Below are positions 43,127 through 51,630 of a DNA stretch of 64,000 nt, one piece after another (the first letter of the stretch is position 1; every line of letters starts with the position of its first letter). The notes under the pieces were generated by a model that saw only the letters and a program-made list of their open reading frames with translations, had not been told where the DNA came from and did no database searches. Source of the DNA: Gemmobacter sp034519525 (GTDB taxonomy: Bacteria > Pseudomonadota > Alphaproteobacteria > Rhodobacterales > Rhodobacteraceae); assembly GCA_034519525.1 (NCBI GenBank), contig JAXHOJ010000042.1, forward strand, positions 1 through 64,000. The letters run 5' to 3'. A program made the position numbers and the translations under genes.

Positions 43127-44371
43127 ATGTCCATCGGCAATGCGCTGTTTTCCAGCCTCTCCATCGCCCGCTTCGCCCGGACGGACAGCGAACTGTCTGC
43201 CCTGCAGGGCCGGATCGCCGAAGGCAGCAACGATCCCCGCGTTTCGGCCGATCCGGCGCGGGCAGCACAGCTTTCGGCGGCGCGGGAACAGCAGGGGCGG
43301 CTGACCGCCTATCAGGCCAATGCGGCTGCGGCGGGCAACCGCCTGGCGCTGACCGACACAACGCTGGGCGCCATGGCGGATGTGATGCGCCAGGTGAAGG
43401 ATCTGGCGTTGGCCGCAGGCAATACCGCAACCGGCAGCAATTCGACCACGATCCACGCCAACCAGCTGCGCGAACTGAAAAGCGCGTTGCTGGGGCTGGC
43501 CAACAGCCGCGATGCCTCGGGCTTTCCGCTGTTTTCCGGCTATGGCGGCGCCACACCCTTTGCCGAAGCGGCGGGCGGCGTGCGCTATGCCGGCGATACC
43601 GGAGAAATCCGGGTGCAGGTTTCGGAATCGTTGCGCCTGCCCACCGGGATCAGCGGCGATGCGGCGCTGATGGCGATCAACACCGATCACGGCACGCGCG
43701 GCGCCTTCGATCTGATCGACGATCTGGCGGCAAGCCTGACGACACTGGCCGGAAGCGTAGCCGAGGCGGGCTTTGCCAATGCCGCCCGGCTGGAGCTGGA
43801 AACCAGCACGAAACCCGCCCCGCTGACCCTGACGCTGACCGGCCCTGCCGGATCGGCCGAAGTGACAGTGCTGCCACAAAGCGGCGCACCCGGGCCGGTG
43901 GCCGAGGCGATCAATGCCGCCACGGCACAGACCGGCATCACCGCCACCATCGACAGCGAAACCGGCGGCCTGCGGCTGGCGGCGGCGGGCGAGATCGGGG
44001 TTTCGGGGCTGGCCTCGGCCGATGACGCGGCACCGCTCGCCACGCTCACCCCGCTGGAAGGCACCAGCACACCGCTGCGGCTGCGCGCCACGCGCATGTC
44101 GGGCGATGCGATCATCGGGCAGCTGGGCACCGCGCTGGACCATCTGGCTGAAACCCGCGGCAAGGTGGGCGCGGTGGCGGCCGAAATGGCCAGCCAGAGC
44201 ACCCGGCTTTCGCAGCGCCGCCTGACGGTGGATCAGGCCGTGGCGGGGCTGAACGATCTGGATCTTGCCGCCGCCTCCACCCGGCTGGCCGCGCTGATGA
44301 CCCAGCAGCAGGCGGGCATGCAGACCTATTCGATGATCACCGGCAAGACGCTGTTCGATTTCCTGGGCTGA
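43127..44371 (+). CDS. flgL: Hook-filament junction protein FlgL (HAP3)
   Basis: A 414-residue flagellin-like protein: N-terminal IARFARTDSELSALQGRIAEGSNDPRVSADPARAAQLSAAR and C-terminal AAASTRLAALMTQQQAGMQTYSMITGKTLFDFLG. It sits between FlgK and the filament. It begins 2 bp after flgK and ends the flg operon. A gap of 123 bp follows, in which no convincing promoter was found. Confidence 0.92.
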   Translation: MSIGNALFSSLSIARFARTDSELSALQGRIAEGSNDPRVSADPARAAQLSAAREQQGRLTAYQANAAAAGNRLALTDTTLGAMADVMRQVKDLALAAGNTATGSNSTTIHANQLRELKSALLGLANSRDASGFPLFSGYGGATPFAEAAGGVRYAGDTGEIRVQVSESLRLPTGISGDAALMAINTDHGTRGAFDLIDDLAASLTTLAGSVAEAGFANAARLELETSTKPAPLTLTLTGPAGSAEVTVLPQSGAPGPVAEAINAATAQTGITATIDSETGGLRLAAAGEIGVSGLASADDAAPLATLTPLEGTSTPLRLRATRMSGDAIIGQLGTALDHLAETRGKVGAVAAEMASQSTRLSQRRLTVDQAVAGLNDLDLAAASTRLAALMTQQQAGMQTYSMITGKTLFDFLG

Positions 44372-44494
44372 CCCCTGGGCAAGGGGGCGGCCCGCCTGCC
44401 CCATCCGAATGGCTATACGCAACTATCCCTTTGGCCCATCACAAACTTTCTGGCCGGGCCGTAAACAACCTGAAACCATATCGGGGAAGAAGAG

Positions 44495-44803
44495 ATGCTT
44501 TCAAAAACCTATCACCTCAAGTTCCCCAGCCTCGATGCCGCGCAGATCGCGGCACCTTTCGTGGTGGAGGCTCTGGGCAATGCCATTCCCGCCTGCAACC
44601 TGATCGGGCTGAACGTGCTCATCAGCAAGGATGGCGATGTTTCCATCAACGTGTTCTTTCCCGCCATCGCGGATCTGAAGACCTTCGAGAAGAAGCACGG
44701 CGGCTTTCTGGAAACCATGAAGAAGACCTTCCTGTTCAAGTCGACCGGCTTCGACGGGGTCTGCATCTTCAACTACGACCGCAACGCCGAAGAAGCGGCC
44801 TGA
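44495..44803 (+). CDS. Unknown 102-residue protein upstream of cheA4
   Basis: Not recognised. A compact soluble alpha/beta protein with no signal or membrane segment: SKTYHLKFPSLDAAQIAAPFVV, a central LIGLNVLISKDGDVSINVFF and LKTFEKKHGGFLETMKKTFLFKSTGF. ATG 44495 has a GGGGAAGAAGAG site. It stands first before the chemotaxis genes, 74 bp before cheA4, on the same strand. Its Lys-rich helix stands out in this GC-rich context. A link to chemotaxis is only positional. Confidence 0.6.
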   Translation: MLSKTYHLKFPSLDAAQIAAPFVVEALGNAIPACNLIGLNVLISKDGDVSINVFFPAIADLKTFEKKHGGFLETMKKTFLFKSTGFDGVCIFNYDRNAEEAA

Positions 44804-44877
44804 GGCCGGGCCAGCAGGACAGATCGCGCAATGCCACGGATCAGCACAAACCGGCCCCGCCGGGCAGAGGGCCAGCC

Positions 44878-46077
44878 ATGAGCCTGCAGAATGACGCCGC
44901 CACCGATACCGGCCTGATGCGGGTCGCCTCGGACAAGATCAGCCGCCTGATGGATCTGGTGGGCGAACTGTCCCTGAGCGTGGACGAGGCCGTTCACAGC
45001 CCCGATCTGACCGGACTGGAGCTTTCGCGGTTCGAGGCCGCCGCGCATCGCCTGGCCGCCATCGTGCGCGAGGTGCAGGATGCCGCGACCGAACTGCGGC
45101 TGGTGCCGGTGGACGAGGTGTTCCGCCGCCTGCGTCGCATGGTGCGCGAACTGGAACGCGAAACCGGCAAGCAGATCGACCTGGTGATCGAAGGCGCCGA
45201 TACCGCCATCGACAAGCTGGTGGCCGACCGGCTCTATGATCCGCTGCTGCATGTGCTGCGCAATTCGGTCGATCACGGCGTGGAACCTGCCGCCGAACGG
45301 CTGGCGGTCGGCAAGGCCGGGGCCGGGCGCATCACGCTTTCGGCCGCGCAGGTCGGCAGCGAGGTGCGGATCATCGTGGCCGATGACGGGCGTGGCCTGA
45401 GCCGCGAGCGCATCCTGCGCAAGGCCCGCGAACGCGGCCTGTTCGGCCAGACCGAAGAGCCCGAACCCGCGCAGCTGTGGAAGGTGATCTTCGAGCCCGG
45501 CTTTTCGACCGCCGAAGAGGTTTCGAAACTGTCGGGCCGTGGCGTCGGGATGGATGTGCTGAACACCACGATGACCGCGCTGCGCGGCCGCATCGGGGTG
45601 GAAAGCGTGGCAGGCGAAGGCACGCGGGTTGCGCTGCACATCCCGGTCTCGCTGGCGTTTCTGGATTGCCTGATCCTGCGGCTGGGGCGCCAGCTTTATG
45701 CGGTGCCCGTCGATGTGGTGCTGGAAATCGCCCGGCCCGGCGGCACCGACCTGCCGCGGATTTCGGCCGATGGCGGGCTGGAGGTGATCCGCCTGCGCGG
45801 CCAGCATCTGCCCGTCTGCCGGCTGGAGCGGTTCTATCGCGGGGCACTGCCCGGCGACAGTTCGGCGGCAAGCCAGGTGTTCGTGGTGTTTTCCACCACG
45901 CGCGGGCCGCTGGCGGTGCCCGTCGATGAAATTCTGGATCGGCAGCAGGTGGTGATGAAACCGCTGCTGGGCCATCTGGCGCAGGTCCGGGCCAGCTGGG
46001 GCTGTGCCCTGCTGGGCACGGGCGAGGTGGCGCTGGTGCTGGATTGTGAACGCCTGGCGGCGGGAGAAAGCCAATGA
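44878..46077 (+). CDS. cheA4: Chemotaxis kinase CheA4-type (no phospho-His domain)
   Basis: A 399-residue CheA lacking P1 and P2. It begins at the P3 dimerisation domain (KISRLMDLVGELSLSVDEA), then P4 kinase: N box VLRNSVDHGVE, G1 DDGRGL, F box FEPGFSTAEEV, G2 GRGVGMDV, and the CheW-like P5. With no His to phosphorylate, it must act on another protein; in R. sphaeroides CheA4 phosphorylates CheA3, and a CheA3 gene ends this cluster. It overlaps cheR by 4 bases. Confidence 0.9.
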   Translation: MSLQNDAATDTGLMRVASDKISRLMDLVGELSLSVDEAVHSPDLTGLELSRFEAAAHRLAAIVREVQDAATELRLVPVDEVFRRLRRMVRELERETGKQIDLVIEGADTAIDKLVADRLYDPLLHVLRNSVDHGVEPAAERLAVGKAGAGRITLSAAQVGSEVRIIVADDGRGLSRERILRKARERGLFGQTEEPEPAQLWKVIFEPGFSTAEEVSKLSGRGVGMDVLNTTMTALRGRIGVESVAGEGTRVALHIPVSLAFLDCLILRLGRQLYAVPVDVVLEIARPGGTDLPRISADGGLEVIRLRGQHLPVCRLERFYRGALPGDSSAASQVFVVFSTTRGPLAVPVDEILDRQQVVMKPLLGHLAQVRASWGCALLGTGEVALVLDCERLAAGESQ

Positions 46078-46880
46078 TTGCAAGCGAAACCGCAGGGTTC
46101 GAAACCGTCCGCAGTTGGCTGAACGAACGCTGCGGCATCCATTACCCGGAACACAAGCGCGAACTGCTGGTGCAGCGCCTGGGCCGGGTGCAGCGCGCCT
46201 ATGCGATCACGACGTTTCAGGCGCTGGCGCAGGAAGTGCGGCCTTCGGGGCGGCATGACGTGCAGCTGGCGGTGATGCACGCCGCCTCGACCAACCACAC
46301 CTATTTCTTCCGCGAACAGGGGGTGCTGGATCAGTTCCGCACCCAGATCCTGCCGACCTTCCGGGGCCGCCACGAATACCGCTTCTGGTCGGCCGCCTGT
46401 TCCAGCGGCGACGAGGCCTATACGATGGCGATCATCATTGCCGAAACCGAAGGGCTGGCAGCCCTGCAGCGCACGCAGATCCTGGGCACCGACATCAGCG
46501 CCCCGGTGGTCGAGCGGGCGGAACAGGGCATCTACGGCCAGCGCCAGCTGGAATATGTGCCGCCCGACATCCTGAAGCGCTATTTCCGGCCCATCGGCAT
46601 CGACCAGTATCAGGTGATCCCCGAGGTGCGCGCCTGCTGCACCTTCCGCCGGATGAACCTGATGACCCGGCCCTATCCGTTCCACCGGCCGTTCCAGGCG
46701 GTTTTCTGCCGCAACGTGTTGTATTACTTTGAAAAAGCAGATCAGTCCGCCACGGTGGACGCGGTGTTCGACGTAACCGAAGCCGGCGGCTGGCTTGTCA
46801 CCTCGGTCACCGAAAACCTGCGCGACCTGAACACCCGCTGGCAGATCGTCGGCAGCGGCATTGCCCGCAGGGTGAACTGA
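46074..46880 (+). CDS. cheR3: Chemoreceptor methyltransferase CheR
   Basis: A 268-residue CheR: N-terminal helical domain (GIHYPEHKRELLVQRLGRV), then the SAM-binding domain with STNHTYFFREQ, FWSAACSSGDEAYTMAI (motif I), ILGTDISAPVV and AVFCRNVLYYF. It methylates receptor glutamates, here probably TlpT. It overlaps cheA4 and precedes cheB by 2 bp. Confidence 0.93.
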   Translation: MIASETAGFETVRSWLNERCGIHYPEHKRELLVQRLGRVQRAYAITTFQALAQEVRPSGRHDVQLAVMHAASTNHTYFFREQGVLDQFRTQILPTFRGRHEYRFWSAACSSGDEAYTMAIIIAETEGLAALQRTQILGTDISAPVVERAEQGIYGQRQLEYVPPDILKRYFRPIGIDQYQVIPEVRACCTFRRMNLMTRPYPFHRPFQAVFCRNVLYYFEKADQSATVDAVFDVTEAGGWLVTSVTENLRDLNTRWQIVGSGIARRVN

Positions 46881-46882
46881 TC

Positions 46883-47965
46883 ATGGCGATCCGCGTTCTG
46901 ATCGTCGACGATTCCGCCCTGGTGCGCCGCATCCTCGCCATGGGCCTGTCGATGGACCCCGAGATCGAGGTGATGGGCACTGCCGCCTCGGCCACCGAAG
47001 CCTGGGCGATGATGCAGGCCAGCAAGCCCGATGTGATCACGCTGGATGTGGAAATGCCCGCCACCGATGGTGTCACCTTCCTGACGCGGTTCATGCCGGT
47101 GATGCCGGTGCCCACGGTGGTGATTTCGGCCCTGACGCGCGAAGCGGCCCCCCTGACACTGCAGGCGATGGAGGCCGGGGCGGTGGATGTGATCGAAAAG
47201 CCCGCCATCGGCAATGGCAACGGGCTGCCGCTCATGATGGGCGAAATCTGCGAAAGGGTAAGGCAGGCGGCGCAGGCCCGGCCACGCGTCCGCGGCACGC
47301 GCGCCGTGCCCCCGCCGCGCCGCGCAGGCACAACGCCTGCAACGGCCCGCGCCGCCGCACCGCCGCGGCAGCTGATCGCCATCGGATCGTCCACCGGCGG
47401 CGTACAGGCGCTGCACCGCATCCTGCCGATGTTCCCCGAAGATTGCCCACCCATCGTGATCGTGCAGCACATGCCCGCCGGTTTCACCCGCGATTTTGCG
47501 CGCAGGCTGGATGGCAGCTGCGCCGTCCGCGTGACCGAGGCCGAAGAGGGCTGCCCGCTGGAAGCCGGCTGCGCCTATGTGGCCCCCGGGGGCGAACGGC
47601 ATCTGATCGTGCAGCGCAACGGCCACCGCGGCCTGCGGCTGGCGCTGGTCGAGGGCGACGCCGTCTGTTTCTCGCGCCCTTCGGTGGATGTGATGTTCCG
47701 CTCTGTCGCGGCCGAAGCCGGGCGCGACACGGCCGCTGCGCTGCTGACCGGCATGGGCCGCGATGGCGCCGCCGGGCTGCTGGCCATCCGCGAGGCAGGC
47801 GGCCGGACTTTCGCGCAGGATGAATCCAGCTCGGTGGTTTATGGCATGCCGCTTGCAGCGGCAGAGCTGGGGGCGGCCCAGGCCATCCTGCCACTCGACG
47901 ACATCCCGGACCGCATCATTCGCAGCTTTGGCCCGGTGGCCGCCCCGCGCGTCGCCCGGCCCTGA
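46883..47965 (+). CDS. cheB2: Chemoreceptor methylesterase CheB
   Basis: A 360-residue response-regulator enzyme. Receiver at about 1-120 with Asp9, Asp10 and phospho-acceptor Asp55 (TLDVEMPA); Pro/Arg linker; esterase domain with IGSSTGGVQAL (Ser nucleophile), VQHMPAGF (His) and TGMGRDGAAG (Asp). Demethylates and deamidates receptors when phosphorylated by the CheA4/CheA3 pair. Confidence 0.94.
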   Translation: MAIRVLIVDDSALVRRILAMGLSMDPEIEVMGTAASATEAWAMMQASKPDVITLDVEMPATDGVTFLTRFMPVMPVPTVVISALTREAAPLTLQAMEAGAVDVIEKPAIGNGNGLPLMMGEICERVRQAAQARPRVRGTRAVPPPRRAGTTPATARAAAPPRQLIAIGSSTGGVQALHRILPMFPEDCPPIVIVQHMPAGFTRDFARRLDGSCAVRVTEAEEGCPLEAGCAYVAPGGERHLIVQRNGHRGLRLALVEGDAVCFSRPSVDVMFRSVAAEAGRDTAAALLTGMGRDGAAGLLAIREAGGRTFAQDESSSVVYGMPLAAAELGAAQAILPLDDIPDRIIRSFGPVAAPRVARP

Positions 47966-47980
47966 CCGACAGGAGCATCC

Positions 47981-48511
47981 ATGACCGAACCCAAAGCCAA
48001 TCCTGCGGCGGACGCAGCCCGCCACATCGCCGCAACCTTCGCGGAAACCGACAATGTCGATGACATGTATCTGACCTTCGCCATCGGCGGAGAGGAATAC
48101 GGGGTCGGCATCGGCGGGGTTTCCGAAATCGTGGGAATGCAGCGCATCATGCCGATCCCCGACATGCCCGCCTATATCCGCGGCGTCATCAACCTGCGGG
48201 GCAAGGTGATCCCGCTGATGGATGTGCGGCTGCGCTTCGGCATGCCGGAACGCGCGCATGATGACCGGACGGTCATCATCGTGATGGAGGTGGACGATGC
48301 GCCCATCGGCCTGATCGTCGATGCCGTGCGCGAGGTGCTGGAGATCGCGCCCGCGCAGGTGGACCGGCCGAACCAGCTGGGCCGGGGCAGCGGCGCGTCT
48401 GTCATCGCCGGTATCGGGCGGCTGGACGAACGTGTCGCGGTGCTGCTGGATACCGCAACGCTGGTCTCCGACGCTGATCTTGCCGCCGCGCAGGAGCATG
48501 TGGCGGCATGA
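47981..48511 (+). CDS. cheW4: Chemotaxis coupling protein CheW
   Basis: A 176-residue CheW: acidic N-terminus, then the two-subdomain fold with TFAIGGEEYGVGIGGVSEIVG, MPAYIRGVINLRGKVIPLMDVRLRFGMP and LIVDAVREVLEIAP. It links receptors to CheA. It overlaps the ParA-like gene by 4 bases, so its level and that of the positioning protein are coupled. Confidence 0.94.
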   Translation: MTEPKANPAADAARHIAATFAETDNVDDMYLTFAIGGEEYGVGIGGVSEIVGMQRIMPIPDMPAYIRGVINLRGKVIPLMDVRLRFGMPERAHDDRTVIIVMEVDDAPIGLIVDAVREVLEIAPAQVDRPNQLGRGSGASVIAGIGRLDERVAVLLDTATLVSDADLAAAQEHVAA

Positions 48512-49239
48512 AAACCCTGCTGATCCACAACCAGAAGGGCGGCGTGGGCAAGACCACGACAGCCGCCAATCTGGGCGCCGCGCTGGCGCGGCTGGGCGCC
48601 GGACGTGTGGTGCTGGCCGACCTTGATCGGCAGATGCACCTGACGACGATGCTCGCCCCGCCCGATATCCCCCCCGGGGGCTGGACGGTGCGCGCCTGGA
48701 TGGCCGGGCAACCCGGCCAGCCGGTGATCCTGCCGGGCGAGGCCGGGTTGGCCCTGATCCCCGGTGATCCTTCGGCACTGACCGATGGTGTGGGGGTTGG
48801 CCTGCCCCCCGTCGGCGCCGACTGGCTGATCCTGGACACCGCGCCGCACTGGAACGCCGATCTGGGGCGCATCGCGACGTTGGCCGATCTGGTGATCTGC
48901 CCGCTGGAGCCTGATTTCCTGGGCCTCTCCGGTGTCAGCCGCCTGCTGCAGACGCTGGCCGCTGCCGGGATCGGCCGCGACCGGCTGCGCTTCCTGGTCT
49001 GCCGTTACGACGGGCGGCTGGCCATTCACCGCGAGGTGCGGGCGCGGCTGATCGCACGGTTCGGCCCCGATATGGTGCTGCCCGTGGCCATCCGCACCTC
49101 GGTGCGGCTGGCCGAGGCGCCGGGCCATCGCCGCAGCGTCTTTGCCCATGCGCCGGTCAGCCATGGCGCGGTGGATCATGCCGATCTGGCAGAGCTGCTG
49201 ATGCAATCCGAACCCGGCCGCAGAAGGTGCAACGCATGA
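48508..49239 (+). CDS. ppfA: ParA-like ATPase positioning the chemosensory cluster (PpfA)
   Basis: A 243-residue ParA/MinD-family ATPase with deviant Walker A KGGVGKTT (residues 10-17, HNQKGGVGKTTTAANLGAAL), Walker A' LADLDRQ and Walker B LILDTAPHW. In R. sphaeroides PpfA splits the cytoplasmic chemosensory array between daughter cells, with the N-terminus of TlpT as its ParB-like partner. Both genes are adjacent here. Its stop overlaps an ATG at 49236 that is probably the true tlpT start. Confidence 0.88.
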   Translation: MKTLLIHNQKGGVGKTTTAANLGAALARLGAGRVVLADLDRQMHLTTMLAPPDIPPGGWTVRAWMAGQPGQPVILPGEAGLALIPGDPSALTDGVGVGLPPVGADWLILDTAPHWNADLGRIATLADLVICPLEPDFLGLSGVSRLLQTLAAAGIGRDRLRFLVCRYDGRLAIHREVRARLIARFGPDMVLPVAIRTSVRLAEAPGHRRSVFAHAPVSHGAVDHADLAELLMQSEPGRRRCNA

Positions 49240-49365
49240 CCCGCCGCCGCCCCCCCACCGCCCCGCCTGACCGCCGATCCACTGGACTGGGTTGCCCCCG
49301 GCCCCGGGCCGGACACAGCCGACCCCGATCTTTCTCCCCCACTCCGAACTGACTGGAACCCGACA

Positions 49366-51147
49366 ATGAACGTAAAGACCGATACCGCCGCTGCCGGGCC
49401 CGACTGGCAGGAAACGCCGCTGGCCCGTGCCCTCGATACGCTTGGCAACCCGATCATGGTCGCGGGGCCGGACCATGTGATCCGCTTTGCCAACGAAGCC
49501 GCCTACCACATGTTCGAGGCGATCGAGGCCGACATCCGCAAGGATCTGCCGCATTTCCGGGCGCGGGATGTGGTGGGCAAGACGGTGGATGTGTTCCACA
49601 AGAGCCCGCATTATCAGCGCCGCATCCTCGAGGGGCTGACAGCCCCGCACTACGGCAAATTCACCGTGGGCGGCAAGCATCTTGCCTTCTGCGCCTCGCC
49701 CATCATGGGCGACGACGGCAAGGTGAAAAACGTCTTCGTCGAATGGCAGGACCGGACGTCGCTGGTGGAAACCAAGACCCAGGCCGATAATTTTTCTTCC
49801 GAACTGGCCATTATGGCGAAAGCGCATATCGAAGGGCGCATCTCGGTCGGGATGAGCATCGAGAACATGAACGCACAATCGGCCGCGCTGGCGCAGACCG
49901 TGAATGACATGGTGTTTGGCCATATCGACACGAAGCGCCTGCTTGTGCGCTGCGTCGAGGAATTTGCCAATGGCAACTTCGATTTCGAATTCGCCCAGCT
50001 GCCGCTGGAGAAAGCCTTCCTCAACGAGGCGGTGGAGCGTGCCCGTACCAGCCTGAAAGGTGTCTCTGCCGAAATCGAGCGCATGTCGAAGGCGATCAAC
50101 GATGGCGCGCTCGACATCGAGATCAGAACCGACAGGTTCAAGGGCGATTACCGGCGGATCGTGGAAAGTTTTGAAAACGCCTTCCGCAGCCTGAACAAAT
50201 CGTTCAGCCAGGTGTCGGAACAGGTGGAACAGGTTTCGATCACCGTCACGCAGATGTCGCAATCCAGCCAGTCGCTTGCGACCAATGCGCAGATCCAGTC
50301 GTCTTCGGTGGATCAGGTTTCCTCTTCGGCGGAAGAGACCGATACCCAGGTGAAGGCCAATGCAGCCGCGGCCAGCTCGGCCAGCCAGCTGGTCGGCTCT
50401 GCCTCGGTGGTGGCCGCCGATGGCCGCGACAAGATCGCGCAGATGGTGGCGGCCATGGAGGGCATACGCGTTTCGTCGCAGGATATTGCCAAGATCATCA
50501 AGGTGATCGACGAAATCGCCTTCCAGACCAACCTTCTGGCGCTGAATGCCGCGGTCGAGGCGGCGCGGGCAGGCCAGCATGGCCGCGGCTTTGCCGTGGT
50601 GGCGCAGGAAGTGCGCAACCTGGCCGGACGTTCGGCCAAGGCAGCGCGCGAAACCTCGGATTACATCGAGGATGCGACGGTGCGGGTGCGCGATGGCGTT
50701 CGGATCGCCGACGAGACCAGCAAGTCCTTCGGCCAGATTTCGCAGGACATCGAGAAGGTCCGCGCCCTGGTGAGCGAGATCGCAACCGCCAGCGCCGAAC
50801 AGTCGCGCGGGGTGGCGCAGATCAACTCGGCCATCGGAGAAGTGGCGAAATCGGCACTGTCGACCAGCCAGCAGGCCGACGAGCTGGCCGCCTCGGCCGC
50901 CGAAATGCAATCGGCCACCGAGAACATGCGCCGCGAGGTGGAACGGTTCCGCCTGCGCAAGCCCGAACCCGTGACGATGGCGATGCCCGGGCTGGACCAG
51001 CTTCCCGCCGAGCTTCTGGCCCAGTTCCAGCAGATGCTGGCGCTGCATGCGGCGGGCAGCCGGGCCGAACCGGCAATGCCTGCACGCCGCAATGGCGCGG
51101 GCCCGCGGTCGACCGATCATGACGAACGCGGCTTTGCCGGGTTCTGA
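49366..51147 (+). CDS. tlpT: Cytoplasmic chemoreceptor TlpT
   Basis: A 593-residue soluble methyl-accepting protein: no membrane segment; a PAS-like sensor (about 18-135, PIMVAGPDHVIRFANEA onward), two linker/HAMP-like stretches, and a receptor signalling domain with hairpin tip EIAFQTNLLALNAAVEAARAG. Annotated from ATG 49366, but no good ribosome site precedes it. The frame is open upstream to the ppfA stop. A one-base correction in the seven-C run at 49250-49256 would fuse ATG 49236 to it, adding about 43 residues starting MTRRRPPPRLTADPLDW. See findings. Confidence 0.9.
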   Translation: MNVKTDTAAAGPDWQETPLARALDTLGNPIMVAGPDHVIRFANEAAYHMFEAIEADIRKDLPHFRARDVVGKTVDVFHKSPHYQRRILEGLTAPHYGKFTVGGKHLAFCASPIMGDDGKVKNVFVEWQDRTSLVETKTQADNFSSELAIMAKAHIEGRISVGMSIENMNAQSAALAQTVNDMVFGHIDTKRLLVRCVEEFANGNFDFEFAQLPLEKAFLNEAVERARTSLKGVSAEIERMSKAINDGALDIEIRTDRFKGDYRRIVESFENAFRSLNKSFSQVSEQVEQVSITVTQMSQSSQSLATNAQIQSSSVDQVSSSAEETDTQVKANAAAASSASQLVGSASVVAADGRDKIAQMVAAMEGIRVSSQDIAKIIKVIDEIAFQTNLLALNAAVEAARAGQHGRGFAVVAQEVRNLAGRSAKAARETSDYIEDATVRVRDGVRIADETSKSFGQISQDIEKVRALVSEIATASAEQSRGVAQINSAIGEVAKSALSTSQQADELAASAAEMQSATENMRREVERFRLRKPEPVTMAMPGLDQLPAELLAQFQQMLALHAAGSRAEPAMPARRNGAGPRSTDHDERGFAGF

Positions 51148-51204
51148 TCCCAAACCGGCCCCGGCGCCCTGATGCGCCGGGCGCCACACCAGAAAGGAAA
51201 AGCC

Positions 51205-51609
51205 ATGCCCTACAATGTGATGATCGTAGACGATGCCGCGATGATGCGGCTCTATATCGCCAGCTTCATCCGCTCTCTTCCCGAATTCAAGGTCGTGGCC
51301 CAGGCTGCGAACGGGCAGGAGGCGCTGGACAAGCTGGCCAATGCGCCCGATGTCGACCTGATCCTGCTGGACATCGAAATGCCGGTGATGGACGGGCTGG
51401 AATTCCTGCGCCACGCCAAGCTGAAGACCCGCGCCAAGATCTGCATGCTGTCTTCTGTCGCGGTCTCGGGCTCGCCCCATGCGGCCAAGGCGCGCGAACT
51501 GGGCGCCGATGGCGTGGTGGCCAAGCCTTCGGGCACGGTGTCGCACGACCTGGAAGAAAAGACCGGAGACGAACTGGCCCGGACGATGCGCGCGCTCGTC
51601 GCAGCCTGA
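51205..51609 (+). CDS. cheY6: Chemotaxis response regulator CheY6-type
   Basis: A 134-residue single receiver: Asp9/Asp10, phospho-acceptor Asp56 in LLDIEMPVMDG, SS/VAVSG switch region and the conserved Lys in VVAKPSG. The C-terminal end (SGTVSHDLEEKTGDELARTM) is longer than in enteric CheY and looks like the end of a CheB receiver, as in R. sphaeroides CheY6. ATG 51205 has AGAAAGGAAAA upstream. Probable output to FliM. Confidence 0.92.
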   Translation: MPYNVMIVDDAAMMRLYIASFIRSLPEFKVVAQAANGQEALDKLANAPDVDLILLDIEMPVMDGLEFLRHAKLKTRAKICMLSSVAVSGSPHAAKARELGADGVVAKPSGTVSHDLEEKTGDELARTMRALVAA

Positions 51610-51630
51610 CCCAGCCGAGGGAGAGCGGGA

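Noticed and set aside
44441..44486. Sigma-28-like boxes before the 102-residue ORF and cheA4
   Set aside because: CAAACTTT to GCCG has a spacer three bases too short, and the alternative TAAA-N15-TCGGGG overlaps the ribosome site. Neither is convincing.
49236..49351. Stand-alone 38-residue ORF starting at ATG 49236
   Set aside because: Arg/Pro-rich after the C-run with no sensible end; better explained as the 5' end of tlpT with a one-base shift.
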